Below are positions 8,241-15,426 of a stretch of DNA of 64,000 nt, piece by piece (positions within the stretch are counted from its first letter, which is position 1; every line of letters begins with the position of its first letter). Under the pieces are notes generated by a model. That model was not told where the DNA came from, did no database searches, and worked only from the letters and a program-made list of their open reading frames with translations. Position numbers and translations under genes: made by a program. This DNA comes from Spirochaeta sp. UBA5339 (GTDB lineage: Bacteria; Spirochaetota; Spirochaetia; DSM-2461), in assembly GCA_002408085.1 (NCBI GenBank), contig DHQL01000023.1:6171-70170 (forward strand), read 5' to 3'.

Positions 8241-9389
8241 TTATTCTGAGAGGCCAGAAATTATCTGTTTTACATTGAATTTCATAAATCCGATATAGTC
8301 GTCACCCTCTTCTCCATCGGCCCTGAGTGATCCGGTAAGAACCTCGTAGACGCCCACGGGTTGCTCAGCTTCCCGGCTGAGGGTATCTGCCAGCTTTCTG
8401 GTCCCTTCACCGGCGGACTCTCCCACAAAGAGAGCGCTTACATTCTCGGCCTCCAGAACTCCGATAAGTCTGGAAATATCACCGGCCGAGGGTTCGGCGG
8501 AGCTGGAGAATCCCGGGATTATTGTCCCCACAACCTCGAAACCGTAGTCTCTGGCAAAGTAGCCGAACACATTGTGGTCTGTAACAAGAACTCTTTTTTC
8601 AGAAGGCAGAATCTTCAACTCCGATTGAATCCAGCCGTCCAGGGCCTTCAGTTCGTCTCTGTAGGCCTCGGCATTGGCACTGAAGACTTCGGCCTTTTCG
8701 GGAAGGGCCTCTGTCAGGGTCTTTTCAATCACATCAACCCAGGTCAGAACATTCAGGGGGCTCATCCAGGTGTGGGGATCATCACCGTCGTGGCTGTGGC
8801 CGGCGTGATCATCGTCAGCATCATGGTCATCATGGTCATGATCGTCGTCAGCCTCATGGTCGTGTCCGTCATGATCATGATCGTCATCAGCCTCGTGGTC
8901 ATGTCCGTCATGATCATGATCGTCATCAGCCTCGTGGTCATGATCATCGTCGGCATCGTGATCGTGGTCGTCGTCAGCCTCATGGTCGTGTCCGTCATGA
9001 TCGTGATCCTCATCGGCATCGTGTTCATCGTGGTCATGATCATGCCCCTCTATGGCGTTTACCCGGGATGAGACCTCAACGATCCGCCCGGTATGTACGG
9101 TCTCCAGAACCGAGAGGAGATTCTCCTCCAGATCGAATCCGTTTACAAAGACAATATCCGCTTTTTCAACCCGGGCCATATCCCTGGGTGTGGGTTCATA
9201 TCCGTGGGGGTCCTGGCCCTTGGCAATAAGGGAATAGATCTCTACATCATCCCCGGCGATCTTCAAGACAACATCGTTGACAATACTTGTTGTAGTCACA
9301 AAGCTGACTCCCTCTTCTCTGCTCCCTGCAGTAAAGGCGGGAAGAACTGACATCAGTGTCAGTATGGAAACAAACAGTGTTTTCTTCAT
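8241..9389 (-). CDS. znuA: Zinc ABC transporter substrate-binding protein with a long His/Asp repeat loop
   Basis: 382 residues; ZnuA/TroA proteins are usually near 300, and the excess is a charged insert. Signal peptide at about 1-21 (ending AFTAGS), no lipobox Cys. Expected metal-binding histidines are at H62 (DPHGYEP), H206 (DPHTWM) and the His of VTDHNVFGYFA. The fourth ligand seems to be an acidic residue near VYEVL. Residues 115-206 are almost wholly His, Asp, Glu, Gly and Ala, with a 13-residue unit HDHEADDDHDHDG repeated. Such loops in Zn-binding proteins are thought to gather or sense zinc. It sits directly behind the regulator gene (8-base gap) with a GAGGTAACC ribosome site. Confidence 0.92.
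   Translation of the reverse strand: MKKTLFVSILTLMSVLPAFTAGSREEGVSFVTTTSIVNDVVLKIAGDDVEIYSLIAKGQDPHGYEPTPRDMARVEKADIVFVNGFDLEENLLSVLETVHTGRIVEVSSRVNAIEGHDHDHDEHDADEDHDHDGHDHEADDDHDHDADDDHDHEADDDHDHDGHDHEADDDHDHDGHDHEADDDHDHDDHDADDDHAGHSHDGDDPHTWMSPLNVLTWVDVIEKTLTEALPEKAEVFSANAEAYRDELKALDGWIQSELKILPSEKRVLVTDHNVFGYFARDYGFEVVGTIIPGFSSSAEPSAGDISRLIGVLEAENVSALFVGESAGEGTRKLADTLSREAEQPVGVYEVLTGSLRADGEEGDDYIGFMKFNVKQIISGLSE
8842..8941 (-). repeat. 39-bp tandem repeat within znuA coding for the metal-binding loop
   Basis: Two full 39-bp units (8842-8880 and 8881-8919) differ at only a few G/A positions. A third copy starts at 8920 and matches for about 22 bases before diverging. More decayed relatives extend over roughly 8810-9050. 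Each unit codes 13 residues, so copy-number change keeps the frame. Confidence 0.85.
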
Positions 9390-9396
9390 GGTTACC

Positions 9397-9771
9397 TCAT
9401 TTATTCTGGCATTTTTTACAGAGCCCCTTCAGGGTAAGAAAGTGCTCGTCAATCCTGAAACCGGTCTTCTTCTCCAGTGATTCAAATCCCCCCAGGGGGC
9501 AGGTATCAATGGGAGTAAAGCGGTGACAGGCCATACAGTGCATATAGTGCTTGTGATGAGCGAAAAAAGAGGAGTAATACCGCTCGACACCTCTTTCAGA
9601 GCAGTCCAGAAGAAAAGAGCTTATCTCGCTGTTTTCTTCCAGATACTTTAGCCCCCGGTAGACGGTAGCAAGGTCCAGAGCTTCCTTCATTTCCTCATAG
9701 ATCTGCTGTGCACAGAGGGGCTGATCCGAGTTCTGTATTTTTTCCAGTATCATTTTTCTTTTTTTCGTCAT
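9397..9771 (-). CDS. zur: Fur-family regulator, probably the zinc regulator Zur
   Basis: 124 residues from the ATG at 9771. An N-terminal winged helix (MTKKRKMILEKI, then AQQIYEEM and DLATVYRGLKYLEE) is followed by a dimer/metal domain with HHKHYMHCMACH and a closing CKKC. The two Cys pairs (CMAC, CKKC) make the structural Zn site of this family. It is the first gene of the znuACB operon, which argues for Zur over Fur or PerR. The frame is open to a TTG at 9780. I prefer 9771 because it fits the family N-terminus. No ribosome site precedes it and the promoter predicts transcription starting near 9772, so the mRNA may be leaderless. Confidence 0.85.
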   Translation of the reverse strand: MTKKRKMILEKIQNSDQPLCAQQIYEEMKEALDLATVYRGLKYLEENSEISSFLLDCSERGVERYYSSFFAHHKHYMHCMACHRFTPIDTCPLGGFESLEKKTGFRIDEHFLTLKGLCKKCQNK

Positions 9772-9778
9772 CACTACC

Positions 9779-9807
9779 AAGATAGGAACAACTAACTACA
9801 ATGTCAA
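9779..9807 (-). promoter_or_regulatory. Promoter of the zur-znuACB operon
   Basis: On the minus strand a perfect -35 TTGACA (9807-9802) is followed after 17 bp by TATCTT (9784-9779). The start of transcription would fall next to the zur ATG. Confidence 0.65.
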
Positions 9808-9808
9808 G

Positions 9809-9831
9809 TTTTTGCAACTGATTTGCATAAA
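9809..9831. promoter_or_regulatory. Candidate Zur/Fur-type operator
   Basis: A 23-bp imperfect palindrome abuts the -35 box of the zur promoter. Plus-strand arms are TTTTTGCAA (9809-9817) and TTGCATAAA (9823-9831), around a 5-base centre; 8 of 9 positions pair. Placement fits repression of zur-znuACB by its own product and could also touch the divergent gene. It does not match the E. coli or Bacillus Zur box closely. Confidence 0.5.
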
Positions 9832-9899
9832 TTATTTGTTTATTTTTAAAATCAGTCAGCTTCCACCCTTTTTCAGCCCTTTGAAAAACCCTGGAAAAA

Positions 9900-9928
9900 T
9901 GGACATCCGGGTCGAAAAAAGCTAAACT
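9900..9928 (+). promoter_or_regulatory. Candidate promoter of the DHH phosphoesterase/ilvA unit
   Basis: TGGACA (9900-9905), 17 bp, TAAACT (9923-9928). The start of transcription would fall at about 9935, the ATG itself, and no ribosome site is visible upstream. Confidence 0.5.
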
Positions 9929-9934
9929 TTGGCT

Positions 9935-10972
9935 ATGCTCCAGCGAATGCTTCACTTTGACCAAGACCTGCTGATTGCGGGTAACCAGGCGGCCGACCTG
10001 GACAGCTGCGTATGCGCTTTTACTCTGGCCGCTCTGCTGAAATGTCTGAATCCTGAAATAAATGCTGCACCCCTCATACAGGGCTCTGCCGGAGACCTCC
10101 GGATGAAACCCGAAGTGGATGGTCTTTTCTCCAGAGCGGGAATCCCCCTGAAAACCGGACACTTTCTGGAGGACTTGAATAAGGATGACCGGAGATCTCT
10201 GTTTACCAGCAGGTCTCTGATTCTGGTAGACCACAATGAGAAAGATCCTGACCTCCCCTGCCTTCCGGTCATGGGAGTTGTCGATCATCACAGGGACAGC
10301 GGGACCTGTAAGGACGCCCCCTTGAGGGACATCAGAACCTGCGGTTCCTGCGCCTCCATTATCAGTGAATACTGGAGAGAGTCCGGTGAGGAACTCCCCT
10401 ACTCTGCACACCTCCTCCTTGCGGGAGCCATTGCCGTGGACACGGGCTGTCTGAACTCTCACTGGGGAAAGACCACCGAACTTGACAGCCGTGAGTACAA
10501 AAGACTGATGGACCTGCTGAAACCGGAAGACCGGGGCTATATAGAGAATCTTCTGGAAGTGAAAAATGATCTGAGCCATCTGACCATGACCGAACACCTC
10601 AGGCGGGACTACAAGAGTTTTTCGGTTTCCGGTCTTTCAGGAGGAATCGCCTCTCTGACCATAAGACGCAGTGATTTCTTTTCATCCCCCTTCCATAAGG
10701 GGAGTGAACTGAAGGATTTCCAGATCAGAAACTGCCGGGACTTTCTTATGGTCCTCCACAGTTTCGGATCACCCCTGGAGCGGGAACTCTCCCTCTTTGA
10801 TCCCGAAGGCCGGGGTAAAAGTCTTAAAAGGGCCCTGGCCCTTCTGGAAGAGAGGGGAATCAGACTGAGCGAAGAGAGGGAGGAGTGGTCCTTCTATGCC
10901 ATGGATGATCCGAAAATCTCCCGGAAGGTCCTTATGCCCCTGCTCTCTGACGCACTGAAAAAAGTACAATAA
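9935..10972 (+). CDS. DHH/DHHA2 phosphoesterase, Prune/PPX1-like
   Basis: 345 residues from ATG 9935; an in-frame TTG at 9929 is a less likely start. Motif I reads GNQAADLDS, which is the form found in yeast exopolyphosphatase PPX1 and Prune rather than the HxNPDxD form of family II pyrophosphatases. Motif II is ILVDHNE and motif III is VVDHH; together these bind the Mn/Mg pair. The C-terminal part (about 215-345) fits DHHA2. The enzyme likely hydrolyses phosphoanhydride bonds in short polyphosphate, pyrophosphate or a nucleotide; the exact substrate cannot be read off. It is followed 14 bases later by ilvA, probably in one transcript. Confidence 0.8.
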   Translation: MLQRMLHFDQDLLIAGNQAADLDSCVCAFTLAALLKCLNPEINAAPLIQGSAGDLRMKPEVDGLFSRAGIPLKTGHFLEDLNKDDRRSLFTSRSLILVDHNEKDPDLPCLPVMGVVDHHRDSGTCKDAPLRDIRTCGSCASIISEYWRESGEELPYSAHLLLAGAIAVDTGCLNSHWGKTTELDSREYKRLMDLLKPEDRGYIENLLEVKNDLSHLTMTEHLRRDYKSFSVSGLSGGIASLTIRRSDFFSSPFHKGSELKDFQIRNCRDFLMVLHSFGSPLERELSLFDPEGRGKSLKRALALLEERGIRLSEEREEWSFYAMDDPKISRKVLMPLLSDALKKVQ

Positions 10973-10986
10973 GAAAGGAAAGTAAA

Positions 10987-12192
10987 ATGAAACCTGAAAT
11001 TGAACAGATAGAAAAGGCTGCCGCAGCCCTGAAGGGAATCACCCTTCCCACAAACCTGATCTACAGCCCCGTATTCAGCGCGGAATCGGGAAACGAGATC
11101 TACCTGAAACCCGAGAATCTTCAGCTGACAGGAGCCTTCAAGATACGGGGAGCCTACTTCAAGATATCCTGTCTCAGCGATGAGGAGAAGAAACGTGGCC
11201 TGATCGCCTCATCCGCAGGGAACCACGCCCAGGGTGTGGCACTGGCAGCCCAGATGCAGGGTGTGAAAGCCACCATTGTAATGCCCAAAACCACCCCCCT
11301 GATCAAGGTAGAGGCGACCCGCAAGTACGGCGCCCGGGTCATCCTTGAGGGTGACTGCTACGACGATGCCTATCAGACAGCCAGAAAACTGGAAAAAGAG
11401 GAGGGCCTGGTCTTTATCCACCCCTTTGATGACTACGATGTCATGGCCGGTCAGGGAACCATCGGTCTGGAGATTCTGGAGGAGATGGATGATGTTCACG
11501 CCATTATCGTACCCATAGGCGGGGGCGGTCTGATTGCAGGAATTGCCGCTGCGGTCAAGGCGAAGCGTCCCGATGTGAGGGTGATCGGCGTTGAGCCCGA
11601 CGGTGCCCGAGCCATGACCGATTCCATCTTCAGAAACAAGATCCAGACCCTGGACAGGGTGGATACCATAGCAGACGGCGTGGCGGTAAAAACACCCGGA
11701 AGCAAGACCTTCTCCATCATCAAGGATCTTGTGGATGAGATCATTACCGTTTCCGACCCGGAACTGATGGAGTGCTTCCTTCTTCTTCTGGAGCGGCACA
11801 AGCTGATTGCGGAAAACTCGGGAGTCCTCTCACTGGCCGCCCTGCACAAGCTCAAGGAGAGGGGAAAGAAGATTGTCCCGGTTATCAGCGGGGGAAACAT
11901 CGATGTTGTGACCATCTCCTCCATGATAGACAGGGGACTTGTCAAGCGGGGAAGAATCTTCTGCTTCTCGGCAGAGATGCCCGACGAGCCGGGACAGCTT
12001 CTGAAAATTTCACAGATCCTCTCGGACGAGAATGCCAATATTATCAAACTGGACCACAACCAGTTCAAAACCCTGGACCGCTTCAAGCAGGTACAGCTGG
12101 AAGTGACTGTTGAGACAAACGGCCATGATCATGTGAAAAAGATTATCAAGGCCCTGGAACAGGGCGGATATTCGGTGGAACGGGTCTACTGA
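10987..12192 (+). CDS. ilvA: Threonine ammonia-lyase (threonine dehydratase) with C-terminal ACT domain
   Basis: 401 residues. A PLP fold type II catalytic domain (about 1-320) has the Schiff-base lysine in GAFKIRGA (K56), the SSAGNHAQG loop and the PLP phosphate loop PIGGGGL. An ACT domain follows (about 328-401, starting FCFSAEMPDEPGQL). It converts L-threonine to 2-oxobutanoate and ammonia. This feeds isoleucine synthesis or threonine breakdown, and the single ACT domain suggests amino-acid feedback. The length matches the short, one-ACT form. The ribosome site is AGGAAAG before the ATG. Isoleucine genes are not adjacent, so the pathway role is open. Confidence 0.9.
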   Translation: MKPEIEQIEKAAAALKGITLPTNLIYSPVFSAESGNEIYLKPENLQLTGAFKIRGAYFKISCLSDEEKKRGLIASSAGNHAQGVALAAQMQGVKATIVMPKTTPLIKVEATRKYGARVILEGDCYDDAYQTARKLEKEEGLVFIHPFDDYDVMAGQGTIGLEILEEMDDVHAIIVPIGGGGLIAGIAAAVKAKRPDVRVIGVEPDGARAMTDSIFRNKIQTLDRVDTIADGVAVKTPGSKTFSIIKDLVDEIITVSDPELMECFLLLLERHKLIAENSGVLSLAALHKLKERGKKIVPVISGGNIDVVTISSMIDRGLVKRGRIFCFSAEMPDEPGQLLKISQILSDENANIIKLDHNQFKTLDRFKQVQLEVTVETNGHDHVKKIIKALEQGGYSVERVY

Positions 12193-12223
12193 TTATTCAC
12201 TGAACCAGCTGGTTTTTGCCGGC

Positions 12224-12667
12224 TCAGACCAGAAGGGCCATAAGATCTTCGGGGGATTCCGAACCCGTCAGACTTTCGATGAGTTTATCATCCCTTGAGA
12301 GCCCGGCTATCTCTGAAAGGATTCGGATATGGGCACTGCTCTGATCCGGCGGTGCAAGTATCATAAAGAAAAGCTTTGAGGGTTTGCCGTCCAGGGAACC
12401 ATACTCCACCCCTTCCCTGCTGAGTCCCAGGACAATGCTGAGACTCTCCACTTCGGCGGTTCTGGAGTGGGGAACGGCAATTCCCTTGTTCAGACCGGTA
12501 CTCCCCATCCTCTCCCGTTCAAGGATCTGACGGATAACAATATCAGGATTCTGCAGGCAGGATGCGCTGTGCATTCTCTCCACCATCTCCCGGATAACCG
12601 ACTCCCTGTCTCTCCCTTCAAGGGGATTGATAATCAGTTCTGATCTGATCAGATCACGCAGACTCAC
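12224..12667 (-). CDS. ptsN: PTS EIIA domain protein, PtsN (EIIA-Ntr)-like
   Basis: 147 residues, a single PTS_EIIA_2 domain. The phosphorylatable histidine is H67 in GIAVPHSRT. The surrounding GSTGLNKGIAVPH is typical of PtsN and fructose-type EIIA. With no EIIB/EIIC partner in the same gene it is probably regulatory rather than a sugar carrier. The start is GTG with AGGATAG upstream. It is the last gene of the long minus-strand block, 5 bases after the CheA-like gene, so it may be co-expressed with motility genes. Confidence 0.85.
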   Translation of the reverse strand: MSLRDLIRSELIINPLEGRDRESVIREMVERMHSASCLQNPDIVIRQILERERMGSTGLNKGIAVPHSRTAEVESLSIVLGLSREGVEYGSLDGKPSKLFFMILAPPDQSSAHIRILSEIAGLSRDDKLIESLTGSESPEDLMALLV

Positions 12668-12672
12668 AGGGA

Positions 12673-14526
12673 CTATCCTATAAGGCCCGGAGACATATAC
12701 ATGAAATCGGCGGCATCGGTCCCCAGAGTCACCTCATAGAGGAAAGGCTCCTTCTGCTGGCCCAGATAGAAGGTATCACGGGGATACTCACGCTCCATTA
12801 CAAGATCGTCCACGGGCATGGCGGCCTTGCGGCCCAGGTGCTGAACAATAAGAATATAGGGTGTCTCAATGCTGCTTCTGCGGCTGAGCATTCCACCATA
12901 ACTGAACAAGGGCAGTTCATCCCCTGCCAGATGGCAATAGAGCAGATTATGTTCCTTCTTGATAATCTGGGCCTCATCCATGGGAAATACTCCGGCCACA
13001 TTGCGTTTGGGAAGTGCCAGAAGACGTCCCTCAAGCTGAAAGATCATCAGGGGCAGCAGATCCTTCTGGCCGGGCAGAAAGAGGGAAAATCTGGTTCCCC
13101 TTCCCTTTGATGTTTTCAGGGAGAGAGATCCTCCCAGAGCATTCTCAACATCATGGTTTACAAGATCCAGACCGATGCCACGTCCGGCCAGACGGTCAAC
13201 CTTGTCGGATGTTGAGAATCCGGCCCTTGTCAGAATACGCAGCAGCTGATCTCCTTCAAGAGAGTCTCTGTCCGCACCAGTCTGCTCAGCCACGGAGTCT
13301 GTGTTGACTCCCCGTCCGTCATCGCTCACATCGATCCGGAATGAATCGCCCACGGCTCGGGCATCGATCATAATTGTCCCCTGGGGAGCCTTACCAGCGG
13401 CTGTCCGTTCCTCGGGGATTTCTATACCGTGGCTGACAGCATTGCGGATCAGCTGAATAAGAACCCGGGAGACAATCTCCAGGTTCCGGATCTTCAGACC
13501 AAAAAGACCTCCCCGGAATTCACAGATGATCTGTTTGCCGACACCTTTGGCTGTCTCCTCGATAAAACGCCTGAGGTTGGGATAGAGGGAGCTGAGGGGA
13601 ACCAGGGAAACGGTGCTGAGGTTCTCCTCCATCTCCTTGATCAGTCCCAGAAGTGGTTCCCGCTGGGGCAGCCCCGGAGGCAGAGGCAGTACGATCTCCT
13701 TCATCTCCTGGAGAGTGTCCTTCAAGCGGACAATGGAGTCGGTCTCAAGCTCAACCTTTTTGATAACCGGTGCAAGGCTTTCCTTGATCAGGCTCTCGGA
13801 AAGCCTGGTCCCTCCCCTGTCCTCATCGGAGAATACGGAGTAATCCAGATTGACCAGGCTGGTCTGGAGTATACCGTCCACATTGACCGCCTGAAACACA
13901 GGTTCATCCCCGCTGTCGGAGGTAAGAATAAAGGTAAGTGTGGAAAAATCCTGATCCGGATTGTCCAGTGAGGGAAGAGTCTTGATGACATTGACCTTCA
14001 GCTCAAGATTGTTGAGGAGAAGGTAGGAACGCACATAGGGCAGACGCTCTTCGGGATCAATCTGTACGGTCAGTCGGCAAAGAGTCTCTTCCCTGTCCTC
14101 CGCCTCGGCAAGCAGCTGCTTCTCGAAGGCGGTCAGTTCAATTCTGTCGTCCGTTTCCCGCCCCTGATCTTCGGGAAAGAGTTCATCCCCGCCATTACTA
14201 TGGTCCAGAACCTTCTCCAGAATCAGCTGCTCAAGAAGGGGCAGCCCCTGATAGAGGCGGTCGCTCATCTTTGCAAAGTCCGGAGTGCCGGCGGCGTTCT
14301 TCATATCCTCAAAGAGGGACTCCATGGAGTGTATGTGCTGCTCCACATCGGTGATCTGAAAGAAGGAGGCTCCGGACTTCAGGGAGTGAAGGTGACGGAA
14401 TATCTCGTCGAGGGTCTCCTTTGAGGGCGTCTCACTGCGGCAGGCCTCAACCAGCTGCTTGAGTTCCTCGAGAAGAGGTCCCGCGTCCCTGATATACTCT
14501 CTCAGATGCTTCTGAAGGTCCGTCAA
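12673..14526 (-). CDS. CheA-like chemotaxis histidine kinase
   Basis: 617 residues. Order: an HPt domain with phospho-acceptor H47 in LHSLKSG; a middle segment (about 150-240) that could be a divergent response-regulator binding domain; a dimerisation helix pair (about 255-310); a HATPase domain with N-box LIRNAVSHGIE, G1 DDGRG and G2 GRGIGLD; and a C-terminal CheW-like domain (about 490-617). It should phosphorylate CheY- or CheB-type partners, possibly as a second kinase next to a main che-cluster CheA. The acidic residue common just before the N-box differs (NLEIVSRVLIQLIRNA). The start is TTG, overlapping the upstream stop by 4 bases. No adaptor or response regulator is adjacent. Confidence 0.85.
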   Translation of the reverse strand: MTDLQKHLREYIRDAGPLLEELKQLVEACRSETPSKETLDEIFRHLHSLKSGASFFQITDVEQHIHSMESLFEDMKNAAGTPDFAKMSDRLYQGLPLLEQLILEKVLDHSNGGDELFPEDQGRETDDRIELTAFEKQLLAEAEDREETLCRLTVQIDPEERLPYVRSYLLLNNLELKVNVIKTLPSLDNPDQDFSTLTFILTSDSGDEPVFQAVNVDGILQTSLVNLDYSVFSDEDRGGTRLSESLIKESLAPVIKKVELETDSIVRLKDTLQEMKEIVLPLPPGLPQREPLLGLIKEMEENLSTVSLVPLSSLYPNLRRFIEETAKGVGKQIICEFRGGLFGLKIRNLEIVSRVLIQLIRNAVSHGIEIPEERTAAGKAPQGTIMIDARAVGDSFRIDVSDDGRGVNTDSVAEQTGADRDSLEGDQLLRILTRAGFSTSDKVDRLAGRGIGLDLVNHDVENALGGSLSLKTSKGRGTRFSLFLPGQKDLLPLMIFQLEGRLLALPKRNVAGVFPMDEAQIIKKEHNLLYCHLAGDELPLFSYGGMLSRRSSIETPYILIVQHLGRKAAMPVDDLVMEREYPRDTFYLGQQKEPFLYEVTLGTDAADFMYMSPGLIG

Positions 14527-15056
14527 TGAGTTCCCCCGGTAGTGAGATTAATAATCAGATCAACCTCTGAGATTGATGCTCCCAGACGCTGTGAGATAAT
14601 TTCCGCTCCGAAACCCTGTTCATAGAGTTCCATTACCTTCTCTCTCAGGGAGCGCTGATCACCGCCGGATTCGGCTTCATTCACGGTGGGTCTGGGAGGA
14701 AGGGAGATCTCATCAAAGAGCTCGGGCTCCTTCTCTGTTTCCCTGGCGGGGGGTGCGTGTTTTTTCAGATGGCTGTAGACCTGACGGGAGAGGTCTGATT
14801 TCTCACTCTCCTTCTGCATTATCTGAAGCTTGCTGTCAGCCTCGGCAAGGAGCTCCTGCAGAACCTTGACCCTGTTTTCAAGAAGGGCCACATTCCGCTC
14901 GGCGGTCTGGTTCATCTCGAGAACAAGCTGATCTATCTCGTCACGGATTTTACGGATCCACTCCTCTCCAGAGACCACCCTGTCTACACGTATTTTAAGA
15001 TAAAAGAAACCGCAGACCATCAGAATTAAAAAGATGCCTGCAATGAATGCTGTCAT
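14523..15056 (-). CDS. Membrane-anchored coiled-coil protein, DUF2802-like
   Basis: 177 residues. One N-terminal transmembrane helix (about 2-20) is followed by a coiled coil (about 30-90), a Pro/Glu-rich linker, and a C-terminal helical segment (REKVMELYEQGFGAEIISQR, then LGASISEVDLIINL). The last part resembles the DUF2802 tail found in genes beside chemotaxis and flagellar clusters. The cytoplasmic C-terminus looks like a small HTH-type interaction module rather than a classic DNA binder. It overlaps the CheA-like gene by 4 bases, suggesting a joint role at the membrane. Function is not known. Confidence 0.6.
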   Translation of the reverse strand: MTAFIAGIFLILMVCGFFYLKIRVDRVVSGEEWIRKIRDEIDQLVLEMNQTAERNVALLENRVKVLQELLAEADSKLQIMQKESEKSDLSRQVYSHLKKHAPPARETEKEPELFDEISLPPRPTVNEAESGGDQRSLREKVMELYEQGFGAEIISQRLGASISEVDLIINLTTGGTH

Positions 15057-15108
15057 AGTACTCCCGATGGAGCTGCTGCATCAGCTGCGCTGCAGCGGCA
15101 ACTCCCAT

Positions 15109-15426
15109 TTAGCCTGATATATCAATATGCAACCCCATTTCCGGATCTTTTACAACTTCCTTTTTGAGGTCTTCTTTCTCTTTTTTCTCTCTTTCCGAAG
15201 GCTTCTTCTCTTCCTTCTGTTCTTGACCCTTGTCGTCAACCTTTGTGGTTTCCTTGTCTTCCTGAGTGTTGTTGACAGAGCTGTCCTTACGCAGCTCCTG
15301 CTCCACAAGTTTTCTGGCTTCCTGATCCTGCTGCAGTGCCGCCGCGTGCTGGTTTTGAGACTGTTCTTTGCTTACCTCATTCAGCCGGACAAACATTGTC
15401 TGTAAGTCCAGAGGTTTAATAGACAT
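15109..15426 (-). CDS. Conserved-looking small charged protein of unknown function
   Basis: 105 residues, very rich in Lys, Glu, Asp and Gln. An N-terminal ordered stretch (MSIKPLDLQTMFVRLNEVSK) is followed by a probably helical then disordered Lys/Glu tract (about 50-92) and a hydrophobic end (MGLHIDISG). No signal peptide or membrane segment. GAGGAGGGA precedes the ATG, and the start abuts the fapA-like stop, so it is a real operon member between the Jag_N-FapA gene and the DUF2802-like gene. I do not recognise a family. Confidence 0.65.
   Translation of the reverse strand: MSIKPLDLQTMFVRLNEVSKEQSQNQHAAALQQDQEARKLVEQELRKDSSVNNTQEDKETTKVDDKGQEQKEEKKPSEREKKEKEDLKKEVVKDPEMGLHIDISG

Noticed and set aside
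8810..9050. Short repeats that at first look like a CRISPR or satellite array
   Set aside because: The repeats are direct, contiguous, without spacers, and code in frame for the His/Asp loop of ZnuA.
9695..10597. 300-residue minus-strand frame over zur upstream and the DHH gene
   Set aside because: It runs through the zur promoter and operator and opposite the DHH gene; no domain, no ribosome site.
12200..12219. Palindrome AACCAGCTGGTT plus T run after ilvA
   Set aside because: With a 4-base loop only four pairs remain, too weak to call a terminator between the convergent genes.
15057..15108. GC-rich GCTGC/GCAGC repeats before the DUF2802-like gene
   Set aside because: The best fold is broken by several mismatches and no T run follows; not convincing as an attenuator.
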